Of a stretch of 38,049 nucleotides of DNA, positions 7,378 through 16,080 are shown piece after piece. This DNA is from Microscillaceae bacterium. GTDB lineage: Bacteria > Bacteroidota > Bacteroidia > Cytophagales > Microscillaceae. Below the pieces are notes generated by a model. The model saw only the letters and a program-made list of their open reading frames with translations. It had not been told where the DNA came from and did no database searches. Each line of letters begins with the position of its first letter. Position 1 is the stretch's first letter. Position numbers and translations under genes: made by a program. The stretch lies in NCBI GenBank assembly GCA_025455045.1, contig JALONJ010000011.1, forward strand, positions 1 through 38,049, in the 5' to 3' direction.

Positions 7378-8546
7378 AATTATGAGCTAATCAATTGATT
7401 TTCAAATATTTACAAGATTTTTGCTTCTTCGCTACTTTTTAGGAAAATTGTAACGCGAGCTGTCTAGCCTGCGCACGCAAATGAGTTTAGGTTTAGCATA
7501 AAGCTAGAGTTTCCTGAATATGGGTAAAGATTCGTTTTTTGATAATATACTGGCAACTACGGAGAAGTATTATAATTCATTGACCGTGTTCGCCTCTGGT
7601 GGATTTTAAGTTATGTATTGTATGTTTCTTTTACCACAAAGCCCACTAAGTTCACACAAAGATCACTAAGGAATGAATAGTGAATAATGTAGAGTGAATA
7701 ATTTTTTAATTACTTGAAAATCAAGACTTTATCAAAAATATTGTACGCATTATTTGGTTCTTGTTACTAACAATACTTCGGACAGATTTTTGTAAGTAAT
7801 TGATAATCAAGTAGTTATACTACTTCAAGTGTTTTGTGTAACTAGCTGATTATCAGATACTTAGTAAATAACTCGGAACAGAACCTCCGCCTCTGGCGGA
7901 GCAGGGGGCTTAGAAACTAGAAACTGTCCGAACTATTGTACTAAGTAATTTACTTGGTGAACCTTTGTGGGTATTTTTTAGTGAACTTGGTGGTAAATCA
8001 GCTTTTAAAATGGCTAATTGGGGCTTTCAAAAGTTCATTTTAGGGATATACAAATCGCTCTAGCGGCTAAATCATCAATTATTTGAGATTTCCGTAGTTG
8101 TCAGAATATAGGAAATTTGAAAAATTTGATAGCCGATAATTGTTTTGAAAAATCATTCCTAAATAAGCCAATATAAAATTCCCCATTCGGGAGTTAGGAG
8201 GCTTTAGCATTTTCTAAAATTTGTAAAAAAAATATTGAAAAAAATTATCTCTTTGGCTATCAAGTAGTTAAGAATATAAACAAAAACCTTCGATTGCAAT
8301 TTAGAGTTTTTATCAAGATATTTGTAAATGAATTTAGTAAATACGTAACTAACTGATTTTCAATTAGTTATATTATTTTTGTGTTTTTGAAAGTTTAAAT
8401 ATTAATTTTCAAATAATTGGCGCAATTGATATGCTTTTAAGCATCATTTTTGAACGAATAATGCGTAGTGTATAATCTTTAATGCTCAACAAACCCCTAA
8501 TTAAGTATTTGGTAAACGAAAAAACGATAAACGCATAAAAATAAAT
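7378..8546. repeat. Long intergenic region with nested repeats
   Basis: No gene is supported in 1169 bases. Contents: a diverged family A copy (7393-7415); family B in reverse (7423-7533); a family A copy with 20-bp cap insert (7571-7615); the two halves of a family D repeat (7629-7671 and 7955-8000) that look split by the material between them; family C (7672-7770); the second copy of the duplicated block (7771-7952) with family A cores at 7801-7809 and 7847-7855; and a diverged family A copy at 8345-8372. From 8000 to 8340 I see only AT-rich DNA without clear structure. Confidence 0.65.
7423..7533 (-). repeat. Family B dispersed repeat, copy 2 (reverse)
   Basis: Reads on the minus strand as the roughly 108-bp family: GAATCTTTACCCATATTCAG at one end, hairpin GCAGGCTAGACAGC in the middle, GTTACAATTTTCCT towards the other end. 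It lies about 45 bp downstream of the aldehyde dehydrogenase stop codon. Confidence 0.72.
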
Positions 8547-9527
8547 ATGAATCAAGTATTGTTAGAAGAACCTTTATTGCAAGAAAACAAAAGCCGTTTT
8601 GTGCTTTTTCCTATTCAACACAATGATATTTGGAAAATGTACAAGCAAGCCGAAGCCTCGTTTTGGACCGCCGAAGAAATCGACCTTGCCCAAGACCTCA
8701 AAGACTGGAACAACCTCAATGACGGCGAACGTCATTTTGTATCACACGTATTGGCGTTTTTTGCGGCGAGCGACGGCATTGTGAACGAAAACTTGGTAGT
8801 CAATTTTATGAAAGAGGTCCAATTGCCCGAAGCCCGTTGTTTTTATGGGTTTCAGGTAATGATGGAAAATATCCACTCCGAAACCTACTCTTTGTTGATT
8901 GACACTTATATCAAAAATACCGAAGAACGCAATTACCTTTTCAATGCCGTTGAGACCGTACCTTGTGTAAAGAAAAAAGCTGATTGGGCATTGAATTGGA
9001 TTGAAAGCCCCAATTTTTCGGAGCGTTTGATAGCTTTTGCCGCCGTAGAAGGAATTTTCTTTTCAGGAAGTTTTTGCTCGATTTTTTGGCTCAAAAAGCG
9101 CGGTTTGATGCCGGGCTTGAGTTTCTCGAATGAATTGATTTCGCGCGACGAGGGCTTGCATTGCGATTTTGCTTGTTTGTTGTACAACAAATATATTCAA
9201 AACAAACTGCCCAAAGAAAAAGTCTTACAAATCATCACCGAAGCGGTAGCCATCGAAAAAGAATTTATCACCGATGCTCTGCCGGTGGATTTGATAGGAA
9301 TGAACTCTCGCCTGATGACTCAGTACATTGAGTTTGTGGCTGACCGCCTCTTGCGCGAGCTAGGCGTGGGCAATTATTACAATGCGACCAATCCATTCGA
9401 CTTTATGGAAATGATTTCTTTGCAAGGTAAGGGAAACTTCTTTGAAAAACGCGTGAGTGAGTACCAAAAGGCAGGAGTAATGACCGGTGGGAAGTCAAAT
9501 GCCTTTAGTTTGGATGAGGATTTTTAG
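8547..9527 (+). CDS. nrdB: Ribonucleoside-diphosphate reductase, class I beta subunit (R2)
   Basis: A 326-residue R2 protein that houses the diiron centre and tyrosyl radical for deoxyribonucleotide synthesis. All canonical ligands are present with eukaryote-type spacing: Asp46 (AEEID), Glu107 and His110 (MENIH), Glu168 (AAVEG), Glu202 and His205 (DEGLH), with radical Tyr114 in SETYSLL. The overall sequence resembles the eukaryotic/Bacteroidota class Ia group more than E. coli NrdB. The large subunit gene nrdA is not adjacent on either side and must lie elsewhere. The upstream region is long and AT-rich; I see no convincing NrdR box. Confidence 0.97.
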   Translation: MNQVLLEEPLLQENKSRFVLFPIQHNDIWKMYKQAEASFWTAEEIDLAQDLKDWNNLNDGERHFVSHVLAFFAASDGIVNENLVVNFMKEVQLPEARCFYGFQVMMENIHSETYSLLIDTYIKNTEERNYLFNAVETVPCVKKKADWALNWIESPNFSERLIAFAAVEGIFFSGSFCSIFWLKKRGLMPGLSFSNELISRDEGLHCDFACLLYNKYIQNKLPKEKVLQIITEAVAIEKEFITDALPVDLIGMNSRLMTQYIEFVADRLLRELGVGNYYNATNPFDFMEMISLQGKGNFFEKRVSEYQKAGVMTGGKSNAFSLDEDF

Positions 9528-10033
9528 AAGTTGGGTATCCTGAATTTTTGAACCGAAAGTCTAAAATTCACTTAGTCGCTTCGCTAAAGCTCCGCTTCAA
9601 AGTGAATTTTTACGACTTTTCACCCCGAAATTCTAGGGTTTCGCTAAGGGCAATTTAATGAGTGCTATTTTTATAAATATAAAAGTTAAAATATCAAACT
9701 TTTGTTCAATTATTTTATAGTGGGAATTGCTGGTTTATTTCCGAGTTGTTCGCTAACTGTTTGATAATCAGGTAGTTATAAAATATTTACGCATTTGTTC
9801 TAAATTGCAGAAATTTTTAAAAATGTTGTTGGTCTCGTTGTGCGGAGTTTGAATTGAAGATATTTCTTGAATTTAATCCGCCATTGCTAGTACCAACAAC
9901 GCAAAAGAAAGGTTGATTTCAAAAGCCTTTCTTCCTATGTCCTGCCTCCACCAAATTTATTAGCCAATTATTCCATTATAAATGCCTATTGAGTTTTCGC
10001 TGCGCATTTCTAGGCTTTTATTTTATCAAACCA
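9528..10033. other. Intergenic region downstream of nrdB
   Basis: No gene is seen. It has a long hairpin just after nrdB (listed as a terminator), a family A palindrome with exact core 9772-9780, an 8-bp perfect stem AAGAAAGG/CCTTTCTT (9910-9938), and an imperfect inverted repeat around GTTGTTGGT (9826) and ACCAACAAC (9891). The last two could be folded RNA, but nothing identifies them. Confidence 0.5.
9563..9610 (+). terminator. Probable terminator hairpin after nrdB
   Basis: A perfect 11-bp stem, AAAATTCACTT paired with AAGTGAATTTT, encloses a 26-nt loop that itself contains GCTTCGC/GCTTC complementarity. The stem ends in a short T run. It begins 35 bp after the stop codon. Confidence 0.5.
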
Positions 10034-10690
10034 TCATTTTTTTAAATATTGAAATTTTTGTGGTTTGCCTTGCGCATCGGTACAAGTAATGAAGTGTTTT
10101 GCGTGGTTGTTGATATTGTTTTCGTCATATTGCAGACTGAGCGTATAGATTTGTGTATCATTCGGAAACTTTACTTTGCATTTATCGCCCGCTTCTACAA
10201 TTTGCAAGCGAATTCTTGATTTTTGCTTGCTCGACGAGTACTCCACAATATACCAAGCGCCCATTCCCATCGCGTATTTTACATACAAAGTTTCTTTAAC
10301 TCCTTGATTATTAGATACATACACCGCAAAATCGCGCTCATCTACTACTTCACTAAAGATTTGTTCTTTGCCATCAGGATTGACACAGATAAGCTCGCCC
10401 ATAGCTGCCCCGTCCTTCAAAACATAGACTTGGGCATCGTTGGGAAATTTTACTTTAGTTTCGCCATCATTGGCTTTATCCAAATTTTGTAGTTCAATTC
10501 GCTTGGTTTGTTTATTATTTTGGTAGTAAATTCTTTGAATCATATCGCCTTTATCATTTGGCTCATATTCAATCCAAAGTGTTTCGATTGTGCCGTTGGC
10601 ACTTTGGTAAGTGTATTTTTTGGGTTCAAATTGCGCCCAAGCCCCCTCAATTCCCAGCAACAAGGCGATAAAGAACATTAATTTTTTCAT
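10034..10690 (-). CDS. Secreted protein of two tandem homologous domains, function unknown
   Basis: A 218-residue protein with a clear signal peptide (MKKLMFFIALLLGIEGAWAQ). The mature part is an internal duplication: each half runs ETLW/ETLY, then KVKFPNDAQVYVL or KVKFPNDTQIYTL, then a C-terminal CVNPDGKEQIF or CTDAQGKPQKF motif. The repeat of about 95 residues looks like a small beta-rich domain. I do not recognise the family. No catalytic motif, lipobox or T9SS C-terminal domain is visible, so a periplasmic or secreted binding role is possible but unproven. A candidate promoter lies at 10833-10861. Confidence 0.8.
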   Translation of the reverse strand: MKKLMFFIALLLGIEGAWAQFEPKKYTYQSANGTIETLWIEYEPNDKGDMIQRIYYQNNKQTKRIELQNLDKANDGETKVKFPNDAQVYVLKDGAAMGELICVNPDGKEQIFSEVVDERDFAVYVSNNQGVKETLYVKYAMGMGAWYIVEYSSSKQKSRIRLQIVEAGDKCKVKFPNDTQIYTLSLQYDENNINNHAKHFITCTDAQGKPQKFQYLKK

Positions 10691-10832
10691 TGAAAAAAGT
10701 GTAAGATTTAAAATGTAAACAATTGATAGTCAGTTGTTTATAAATTTTCTATTAAAACAAAAATAAAACTTGAATAATAAAAACTTAAAGATATTAACGA
10801 AAAATTTGGGAAAACCGCTAATTTTGCCCGCG

Positions 10833-10861
10833 CAAATTTAATGTAATTATTCAATAGACAA
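10833..10861 (-). promoter_or_regulatory. Candidate Bacteroidota promoter for the two-repeat secreted protein
   Basis: On the minus strand, TTG (10859-10861) and TAAATTTG (10833-10840) are 18 bp apart, matching the TTG-N17-23-TAnnTTTG form. It would give a leader of roughly 140 nt and sits at the very start of the divergent gene. Confidence 0.4.
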
Positions 10862-11785
10862 ATGGAATCGCAAAATCAAGAACGCAGACGATTTTTACTC
10901 ATATTTTTGATTGTAAGTTTGGTAACGGCTATTTTGGTCTTGTTGTACCTTATGCAACGCAATTATAACAGCCAAAAACAAGAGTATGAAAAACTGATGG
11001 CTGACCAAAAAAACACCTACGAAAAAGACTTGAAAAAGCTGCAAGATGACTTGCAGGAGCAAATTCAAAAAGCCCGCCGACTCGGCGAAGAAAAAGAAGA
11101 ACTGGTCGACTCTTTGCAAAAAGTATTTAAAGACATACAAGCCGACCGCAGCAACCTACGCCAAACGCTCCAGCTTACCCAATCGCAGGTAAAACAATAC
11201 AAAGACAAAATAGACGCTTACGAAATCCTCCTGCGCCAAAAAGACAAGGAAATTGAGAAGCTCCGCGAAACCGCCGATATTTTATACAAAGAAAATACGA
11301 AGCTCAAAGACGATAAAAACGAGATTTATTCCGAGCTTTCGGAGGAGAAAAAGCAACGCGAAAAACTGCAAGGCAAAATCGAGGAAGCCGCTATTCTTAA
11401 GGCCGAAAATATTCAAATCAATGCCCTGACAGGCAATGGCAAGGAAATAAGCGGACCACAGTTTCGCGCCAGTCGAATAGAAAAACTCAAAATTATTTTC
11501 AACTTAGCCGACAATAAAGTAGCCAAAATCGGCAACAAAGACATTTATATGCGGGTACTCGAGCCAGCAGGTACAATTCTTATCAATCCGAGTGGTTCGG
11601 GCGAGTTTCAAGTCGATGGGCAATCGATGCGCTACTCCTCACGTCAGCAAATATTGTTTGACAACTCTCGCCAAACCGTCGATTTTGAATTTGCTCGCAC
11701 CGGACAATACCAAGCCGGGCGGCACAAAATTGAGCTTTATTGTGATGGACAAAGAATTGGCTATGGTACTTTTGAGGTGCGCTAG
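10862..11785 (+). CDS. Membrane-anchored coiled-coil protein with C-terminal globular domain
   Basis: A 307-residue protein. An arginine-rich N-terminus (QERRRFLL) precedes one transmembrane helix at about 12-28, so the bulk is probably extracytoplasmic, although by the positive-inside rule the short N-terminal tail stays inside. Residues 35-185 are a long, highly charged coiled coil. From about 190 the sequence becomes a compact, beta-rich domain of about 115 residues (KIIFNLADNKVAKIGNKDIY, then EPAGTILINPSG). I do not recognise the family. The layout resembles cell-envelope tethers or sensors. It stands alone and is followed by a strong terminator. Confidence 0.75.
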   Translation: MESQNQERRRFLLIFLIVSLVTAILVLLYLMQRNYNSQKQEYEKLMADQKNTYEKDLKKLQDDLQEQIQKARRLGEEKEELVDSLQKVFKDIQADRSNLRQTLQLTQSQVKQYKDKIDAYEILLRQKDKEIEKLRETADILYKENTKLKDDKNEIYSELSEEKKQREKLQGKIEEAAILKAENIQINALTGNGKEISGPQFRASRIEKLKIIFNLADNKVAKIGNKDIYMRVLEPAGTILINPSGSGEFQVDGQSMRYSSRQQILFDNSRQTVDFEFARTGQYQAGRHKIELYCDGQRIGYGTFEVR

Positions 11786-11890
11786 GTTCAAAACGTTTCA
11801 ATTTTCTCAAAAATCAGCAATTCACTTTTGGCAAGAAGCGACAGTTTTTGAGAAACAATCTAATGTTGGCAATTTGTATCATTACAAATA

Positions 11891-11948
11891 CCCCCAAGAA
11901 ATGAAATGCCTACAAAGGCTTACGAAGTAAATCTCTTGGGGTTTTTTG
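11891..11948 (+). terminator. Intrinsic terminator after the coiled-coil gene
   Basis: CCCCAAGA at 11892-11899 pairs with TCTTGGGG at 11934-11941, with a nested GCC/GGC hairpin inside, followed directly by TTTTTTG. A T run after a GC-capped stem is the expected form. Confidence 0.75.
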
Positions 11949-12057
11949 TGTGAATTGTGTATTCTTTTTGAGAAAATATTAAGGATGTAACTTATTGAAA
12001 ATCAATTAGTTATAATTCATTTATACAATTATCACTATGTTATTTTGCCCTCATTCC

Positions 12058-12543
12058 TCAGCGTTGAAAATCGTCTTGCAAACGGACAATATCATTTTCG
12101 TCTGAGGGGTATTCAGGATTGGTGTGTTGCCAAATTTCGGCTACAATTCCCCAAGTATTCAAACCAATCAAGCGATGCCGCTCGCCTTGCCGAAGGGTAA
12201 TCAATTCGCCATTTTGGTAAGTTTTGGGTTCGGTTTGCTCATCAAAATCATTTTTAATAACCGCCACCGGTCCACTCACCACGCGCCAGACCTCAGCCCG
12301 CCGAAAGTGGTACTGCCACGACAGTCGTTGATGAGGAGCAACCACAAGAATTTTGGGACTCATTTTTTGGTTTTCGGGTAGGGAATTGACTAATTCAGGG
12401 AAATAGATTTGGGCAAACTCGCGGATTTGTGCTTCTTCAATCACAAAAAAACCTCCCCACGGGCGTTCAAAATCCGCACTCACTACCATTAAGCCTTGTT
12501 GCAAAAGTTGTTGAGAAACTTCGGAAAAAACTTCGTTTTGCAT
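12058..12543 (-). CDS. Cupin protein, type II mannose-6-phosphate isomerase family
   Basis: A 161-residue single-domain cupin. It has the features of the type II phosphomannose isomerase domain: RPWGGF near residue 23, the histidine-bearing strand LSWQYHFRRAEVW, VVSGPV, and the closing QHTNPEYPSDENDIVRLQDDF, close to the DDIVRxEDD end typical of the family. Full bifunctional enzymes also carry a guanylyltransferase domain, which is absent here. In this family the reaction is fructose-6-phosphate to mannose-6-phosphate, feeding GDP-mannose. The divergent neighbour is a Wzt-like exporter ATPase, so a role in surface polysaccharide precursor supply is a reasonable inference. Confidence 0.82.
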   Translation of the reverse strand: MQNEVFSEVSQQLLQQGLMVVSADFERPWGGFFVIEEAQIREFAQIYFPELVNSLPENQKMSPKILVVAPHQRLSWQYHFRRAEVWRVVSGPVAVIKNDFDEQTEPKTYQNGELITLRQGERHRLIGLNTWGIVAEIWQHTNPEYPSDENDIVRLQDDFQR

Positions 12544-12629
12544 AGTTTTGAAATGTTTTTATTTAGTTTGCAAATTAAATTGTTTTGCCTAACAATCCAG
12601 CATTGGGTATATAAAATTCTATAACTTAT

Positions 12630-12638
12630 TGATAATCA
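12630..12638. repeat. Family A palindrome core in the divergent cupin/ABC intergenic region
   Basis: Core TGATAATCA with arms TAACTTAT and AATTATTTA (element about 12620-12647). It is the only clear structure in this 136-bp divergent region, so it could overlap a control site of either gene. Confidence 0.8.
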
Positions 12639-12679
12639 ATTATTTAATTCATTTTTAAGTATTAATTTCTGAGCAATTG

Positions 12680-13894
12680 ATGGGCGAGGTAGTCATACAA
12701 ATAGAAGATGTTTGGAAAAAATACCGATTAGGGCTGACCAACTACACCACCTTGCAAGAGGAATGGGCAAATCTTTGGCAAAAAAAATCGGAGCGCGAAA
12801 CGATTTGGGCATTGCAAGCCATTGATTTGCAAATCAAACAAGGCGAAACCCTAGGGCTTATTGGCAAAAACGGCTCAGGCAAATCTACTTTATTAAAAAT
12901 TCTTTCGCGCATTACCTTGCCCACGCGCGGGCGAGTGTGCGTAAAGGGCAAAATGAGCAGTTTGCTTGAGGTAGGCACGGGTTTTCACCCCGAACTGAGC
13001 GGTAGAGAAAATATTTACCTCAATGGAGCTATTTTGGGTATGCGCAAGCAAGAAATAACTCAACAGCTTGCCGCTATTGTTGATTTTGCTGGGGTTGAGC
13101 CGTTTATTGATACCCCTATCAAACGCTATAGCTCGGGAATGTATTTGCGTCTGGCTTTTGCGGTAGCCGCCCATTTGCGCAATGATATTGTGGTGATTGA
13201 CGAAGTGTTGGCGGTTGGTGATTTGGAATTTCAAAAAAAATGTTTGGGCAAATTGCATCATTTGGCAGAAACCGGCAAAACCGCGCTGGTAGTTTCGCAT
13301 CAATTAGGCTTGATTGAAAATATTTGCAATCGAGTGGTGGTTTTGAATGAAGGCAAAGTTGCGTTTGAGAGCCAGCAAGCGATTTTGGCTATCCAACACT
13401 ATCAAAATATGGTGCTTAATTACATAGATGCCACCAACTTGGCTCAACGTACTGACCGACAACGCCACCCGCAGTTTTTATTGTATCAATTGGAATTATT
13501 GGACGAGCAAAATCAAGCTATTCAGTGTGCCACTACCGGCAAATATTTAAAAATCCGCTTTCGCTACCGTGCCGAGCGCGTTTTTTCAGAGGTCGGAGTG
13601 TCTATTCGTTTCAAAGACCTCAATGGGGCAACCAAAACCCTCTTGTGGACAAAACTTTTGAATCAAACTTATGAAACCAATACACCCGAGGGGTATTTTG
13701 ATTGCATAATGCCTAAGTTGGCACTTTCGGCAAGCATCTATATACTCAATGTATTGGTTGAGACTCCTTTTGAGAAATTGGATTGGATACAAAATGTGGA
13801 TAGCTTGTCGGTATTAGAAGGGCAGTATTATGAAAACTCGCCCATCAATAGCTTTCAGGAAGGTTTGGTTTTTACTGATTTTAGATGGGAATGA
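12680..13894 (+). CDS. ABC transporter ATP-binding protein, Wzt-like polysaccharide exporter with C-terminal extension
   Basis: A 404-residue ATPase starting at ATG 12680; a TTG sits just upstream. Counting from that TTG as residue 1, Walker A GKNGSGKST is at 63-71, signature YSSGM at 151-155, Walker B DIVVIDE at 170-176 and H-loop His208. The ATPase domain ends near 240 and is followed by about 160 residues of beta-rich sequence like the Wzt C-terminal domain, which in E. coli O9a recognises the capped end of O-polysaccharide before export. The partner permease (Wzm) is not in the window, which is unusual for the family. The stop codon overlaps the methyltransferase start (ATGA), so the two are translationally coupled. 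Confidence 0.92.
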   Translation: MGEVVIQIEDVWKKYRLGLTNYTTLQEEWANLWQKKSERETIWALQAIDLQIKQGETLGLIGKNGSGKSTLLKILSRITLPTRGRVCVKGKMSSLLEVGTGFHPELSGRENIYLNGAILGMRKQEITQQLAAIVDFAGVEPFIDTPIKRYSSGMYLRLAFAVAAHLRNDIVVIDEVLAVGDLEFQKKCLGKLHHLAETGKTALVVSHQLGLIENICNRVVVLNEGKVAFESQQAILAIQHYQNMVLNYIDATNLAQRTDRQRHPQFLLYQLELLDEQNQAIQCATTGKYLKIRFRYRAERVFSEVGVSIRFKDLNGATKTLLWTKLLNQTYETNTPEGYFDCIMPKLALSASIYILNVLVETPFEKLDWIQNVDSLSVLEGQYYENSPINSFQEGLVFTDFRWE

Positions 13895-14568
13895 TTAAAA
13901 ATATTCGGGCAATCGTTGATATTTTTTATTATCAACAAAAATATCGCAACAGCCTGACTAGCAGCCCGGTAGCTGATGAAGTACCGTGGATTACTTTTCG
14001 AGCATTAGACTTTTTACAAAAAATAATCCGTTCAGATATGCACGTTTTTGAGTATGGGATGGGCGGCTCTACCCTTTTTTTAGCCCCAAGAGTTCAAAAG
14101 CTCATTTCAATTGAACACGATATTGAATGGTATAATCAAATCAAGGACCAACTTCGGGCAAAAAACTTTCACCACGTTGATACGCAACTTTTTGTACCTC
14201 CCAAACTGGCAAGCAATGTCGTCAAAAATCCTCAAAATCCCCACGACTATGCGGCTTATTATATAAGTGAATGGCGAGGTTTTTCTTTTGAAAATTATGC
14301 CCAAGCCATAGAAAATTACCCTGACAACTCCTTTGACCTTATTTTGATTGATGGTAGAGCGCGCAATGCTTGCGCTATGCACGCGCATACCAAACTAAAA
14401 CTTGGAGGATATTTGTTATTAGATAATGCAGAAAGACCCAACTACGCTTATATTCATCAATTGATGAACCGAAAAAGCTATCAAGCCTATCATTTCTGGG
14501 GTATAGGAGGCTATGCTGCCAAGCCACAAAGGTTTTGGCAAACCAGCCTTTGGCAAAGGATTGATTGA
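13891..14568 (+). CDS. Class I SAM-dependent methyltransferase coupled to the Wzt-like ATPase
   Basis: A 225-residue protein. I chose the ATG at 13891 because it overlaps the upstream stop as ATGA; an ATG six bases earlier is in frame. The SAM-binding motif is FEYGMGGSTLFLA, followed by an acidic residue at the end of the next strand (LISIEHD), then LILIDGRAR and a later GGYLLLDN strand, as in small-molecule and sugar methyltransferases. Being coupled to an ATPase with a Wzt-type C-terminal domain, it may methylate the glycan that the exporter carries, comparable in logic to WbdD capping. The methyl acceptor is not evident from sequence. Confidence 0.85.
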   Translation: MIKNIRAIVDIFYYQQKYRNSLTSSPVADEVPWITFRALDFLQKIIRSDMHVFEYGMGGSTLFLAPRVQKLISIEHDIEWYNQIKDQLRAKNFHHVDTQLFVPPKLASNVVKNPQNPHDYAAYYISEWRGFSFENYAQAIENYPDNSFDLILIDGRARNACAMHAHTKLKLGGYLLLDNAERPNYAYIHQLMNRKSYQAYHFWGIGGYAAKPQRFWQTSLWQRID

Positions 14569-14588
14569 TTGCATACAATCAGTCGATT

Positions 14589-14624
14589 AAATCTTATAAG
14601 GTTTCTCACAACCTTATAAGATTT
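14589..14624. terminator. Perfect hairpin between convergent genes
   Basis: A 15-bp perfect stem (AAATCTTATAAGGTT with its complement) and a 6-nt loop, 21 bp after the methyltransferase stop and 86 bp from the M28 peptidase stop. It is placed to terminate both transcripts, though it lacks a long T run. Alternatively it is another small dispersed palindrome. Confidence 0.6.
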
Positions 14625-14709
14625 CCCACAACAAACTTTATTTTAAGCTGAAGAGTATGGTTTAATTTTTTATATAACCAACTCATTATCAGTATATTAG
14701 CAAATTAAT

Positions 14710-16080
14710 TTACAAACCATATTCAGCTATCAAATACACTAAGCCCGCCATAGCCGCCGCCCCTAATTGCAATTCGCGGAGATTGACTTTGTCAAAAGTA
14801 TCAATTTCGGTATGATGATAGTCAAAATAACGCTGAGAATCCACATTCAAACTCATTAAAGGTACTCCTTGATTGCGCAAAGGTGAAATATCGGCTCCGC
14901 CGCCTTGATTTTGAATCTCGACCATATAAGGGGCAAACAGTTTTGCCCAACGCTGATTGATAATCGCAAAGGCGGTTTCATCCCCAATTCCCAAGCCGCG
15001 CGGTGTGAAGCCCCCTCCGTCCGATTCTAGGGCGGCGATATGCTTTTCTTGATTTTGTTGGGCAATTTCGGCATATTTGATGCCCCCCCGCAAGCCGTTT
15101 TCTTCATTCATAAACATTACTGCGCGAATCGTGCGTTTGGGCTTGATGCCCAGAGCTTTGATGAGGCGAAGTACATCAATGGATTGTACGCAACCTGTAC
15201 CATCATCGTGCGCGCCTTGCGCCAAATCCCAAGAATCGAGATGCCCACCTACCACAATGATTTCTTCAGGTTTTTCGCTGCCTTTGATTTCACCAATTAC
15301 ATTGTAAGACACCGCATCGGGCAACATTTCGCAAGTAGTTCGAAAATAAAACCTCAAATTAGGTTCTTTTTGCAGCATTTGGCTCAGTAAATCAGCTCCT
15401 TGAGTACTGATAGCGACCGCCGGAATTTGGGCTACATTCAATTGATAAGCCAAAGCTCCGGTATGCGGAAAATTATCAATCGAGGTAGTCAAAGACCTCA
15501 CAACTACGCCCACCGCCCCGTATTTGGCGGCTTCCGAAGGGCCACTGCGGCGTTGGTCGCCGGCTCCGCCGTAGGCTTCGGAAGTGCGGATTTTGGTAAC
15601 ATCCATCGGGCGGTTAAAAAACACAATTTTTCCTTGAATTTTCTCTTTGCCCAACGTTGCCAATTCTTTGAGGCTTTTTACTTCAATGATGGGAGCTTCA
15701 ATACCTTTTTTGCCCGTACCTACGGCATTGCCCAGCGCAACTACCCGTACCGCAATTTTTTGCTTTTTGGTGGTAGTGATACGCCCGATTTCTTGGTCGC
15801 CACGTTTCCAATTGGGTACTTGTACTTCTTGCAAATACACGCGGTCAAGTTGCAAAGTATCCATAATTTTTTTGGTAAATTCTACGGCTTGCTGGGCTTG
15901 CGGCGAGCCGGATAAGCGTGCGCCCACTTTATAACACAAATATTCCAACCATTCGTAACCCTTGGGTTCGGAGAGTGCAAGGTTGTAAATTTTGCGCAAC
16001 AAAACGGAGTCGGTTTCAGATTGCGCATTGCCTTGATTCAGGCAAATAAAAATTAACATCAGGAAGTAAAAATGCTTCAT
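14710..16080 (-). CDS. Secreted M28-family metallopeptidase, carboxypeptidase Q-like
   Basis: A 456-residue protein with signal peptide (ending GNAQ at residue 20). A PA-type domain is inserted at about 130-235. The M28 zinc ligands are His280 (GGHLD), Asp292 (AHDDG), Glu326/Glu327 (NEENG), Asp354 (ESDGG) and His423 (YHHTEID). Spacing between these residues is very similar to human carboxypeptidase Q as I recall it. Such enzymes remove unsubstituted amino acids from dipeptides or peptide ends outside the cytoplasm. There is no lipobox and no T9SS domain, so a periplasmic location is likely. The gene is monocistronic and convergent with the methyltransferase. Confidence 0.93.
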   Translation of the reverse strand: MKHFYFLMLIFICLNQGNAQSETDSVLLRKIYNLALSEPKGYEWLEYLCYKVGARLSGSPQAQQAVEFTKKIMDTLQLDRVYLQEVQVPNWKRGDQEIGRITTTKKQKIAVRVVALGNAVGTGKKGIEAPIIEVKSLKELATLGKEKIQGKIVFFNRPMDVTKIRTSEAYGGAGDQRRSGPSEAAKYGAVGVVVRSLTTSIDNFPHTGALAYQLNVAQIPAVAISTQGADLLSQMLQKEPNLRFYFRTTCEMLPDAVSYNVIGEIKGSEKPEEIIVVGGHLDSWDLAQGAHDDGTGCVQSIDVLRLIKALGIKPKRTIRAVMFMNEENGLRGGIKYAEIAQQNQEKHIAALESDGGGFTPRGLGIGDETAFAIINQRWAKLFAPYMVEIQNQGGGADISPLRNQGVPLMSLNVDSQRYFDYHHTEIDTFDKVNLRELQLGAAAMAGLVYLIAEYGL

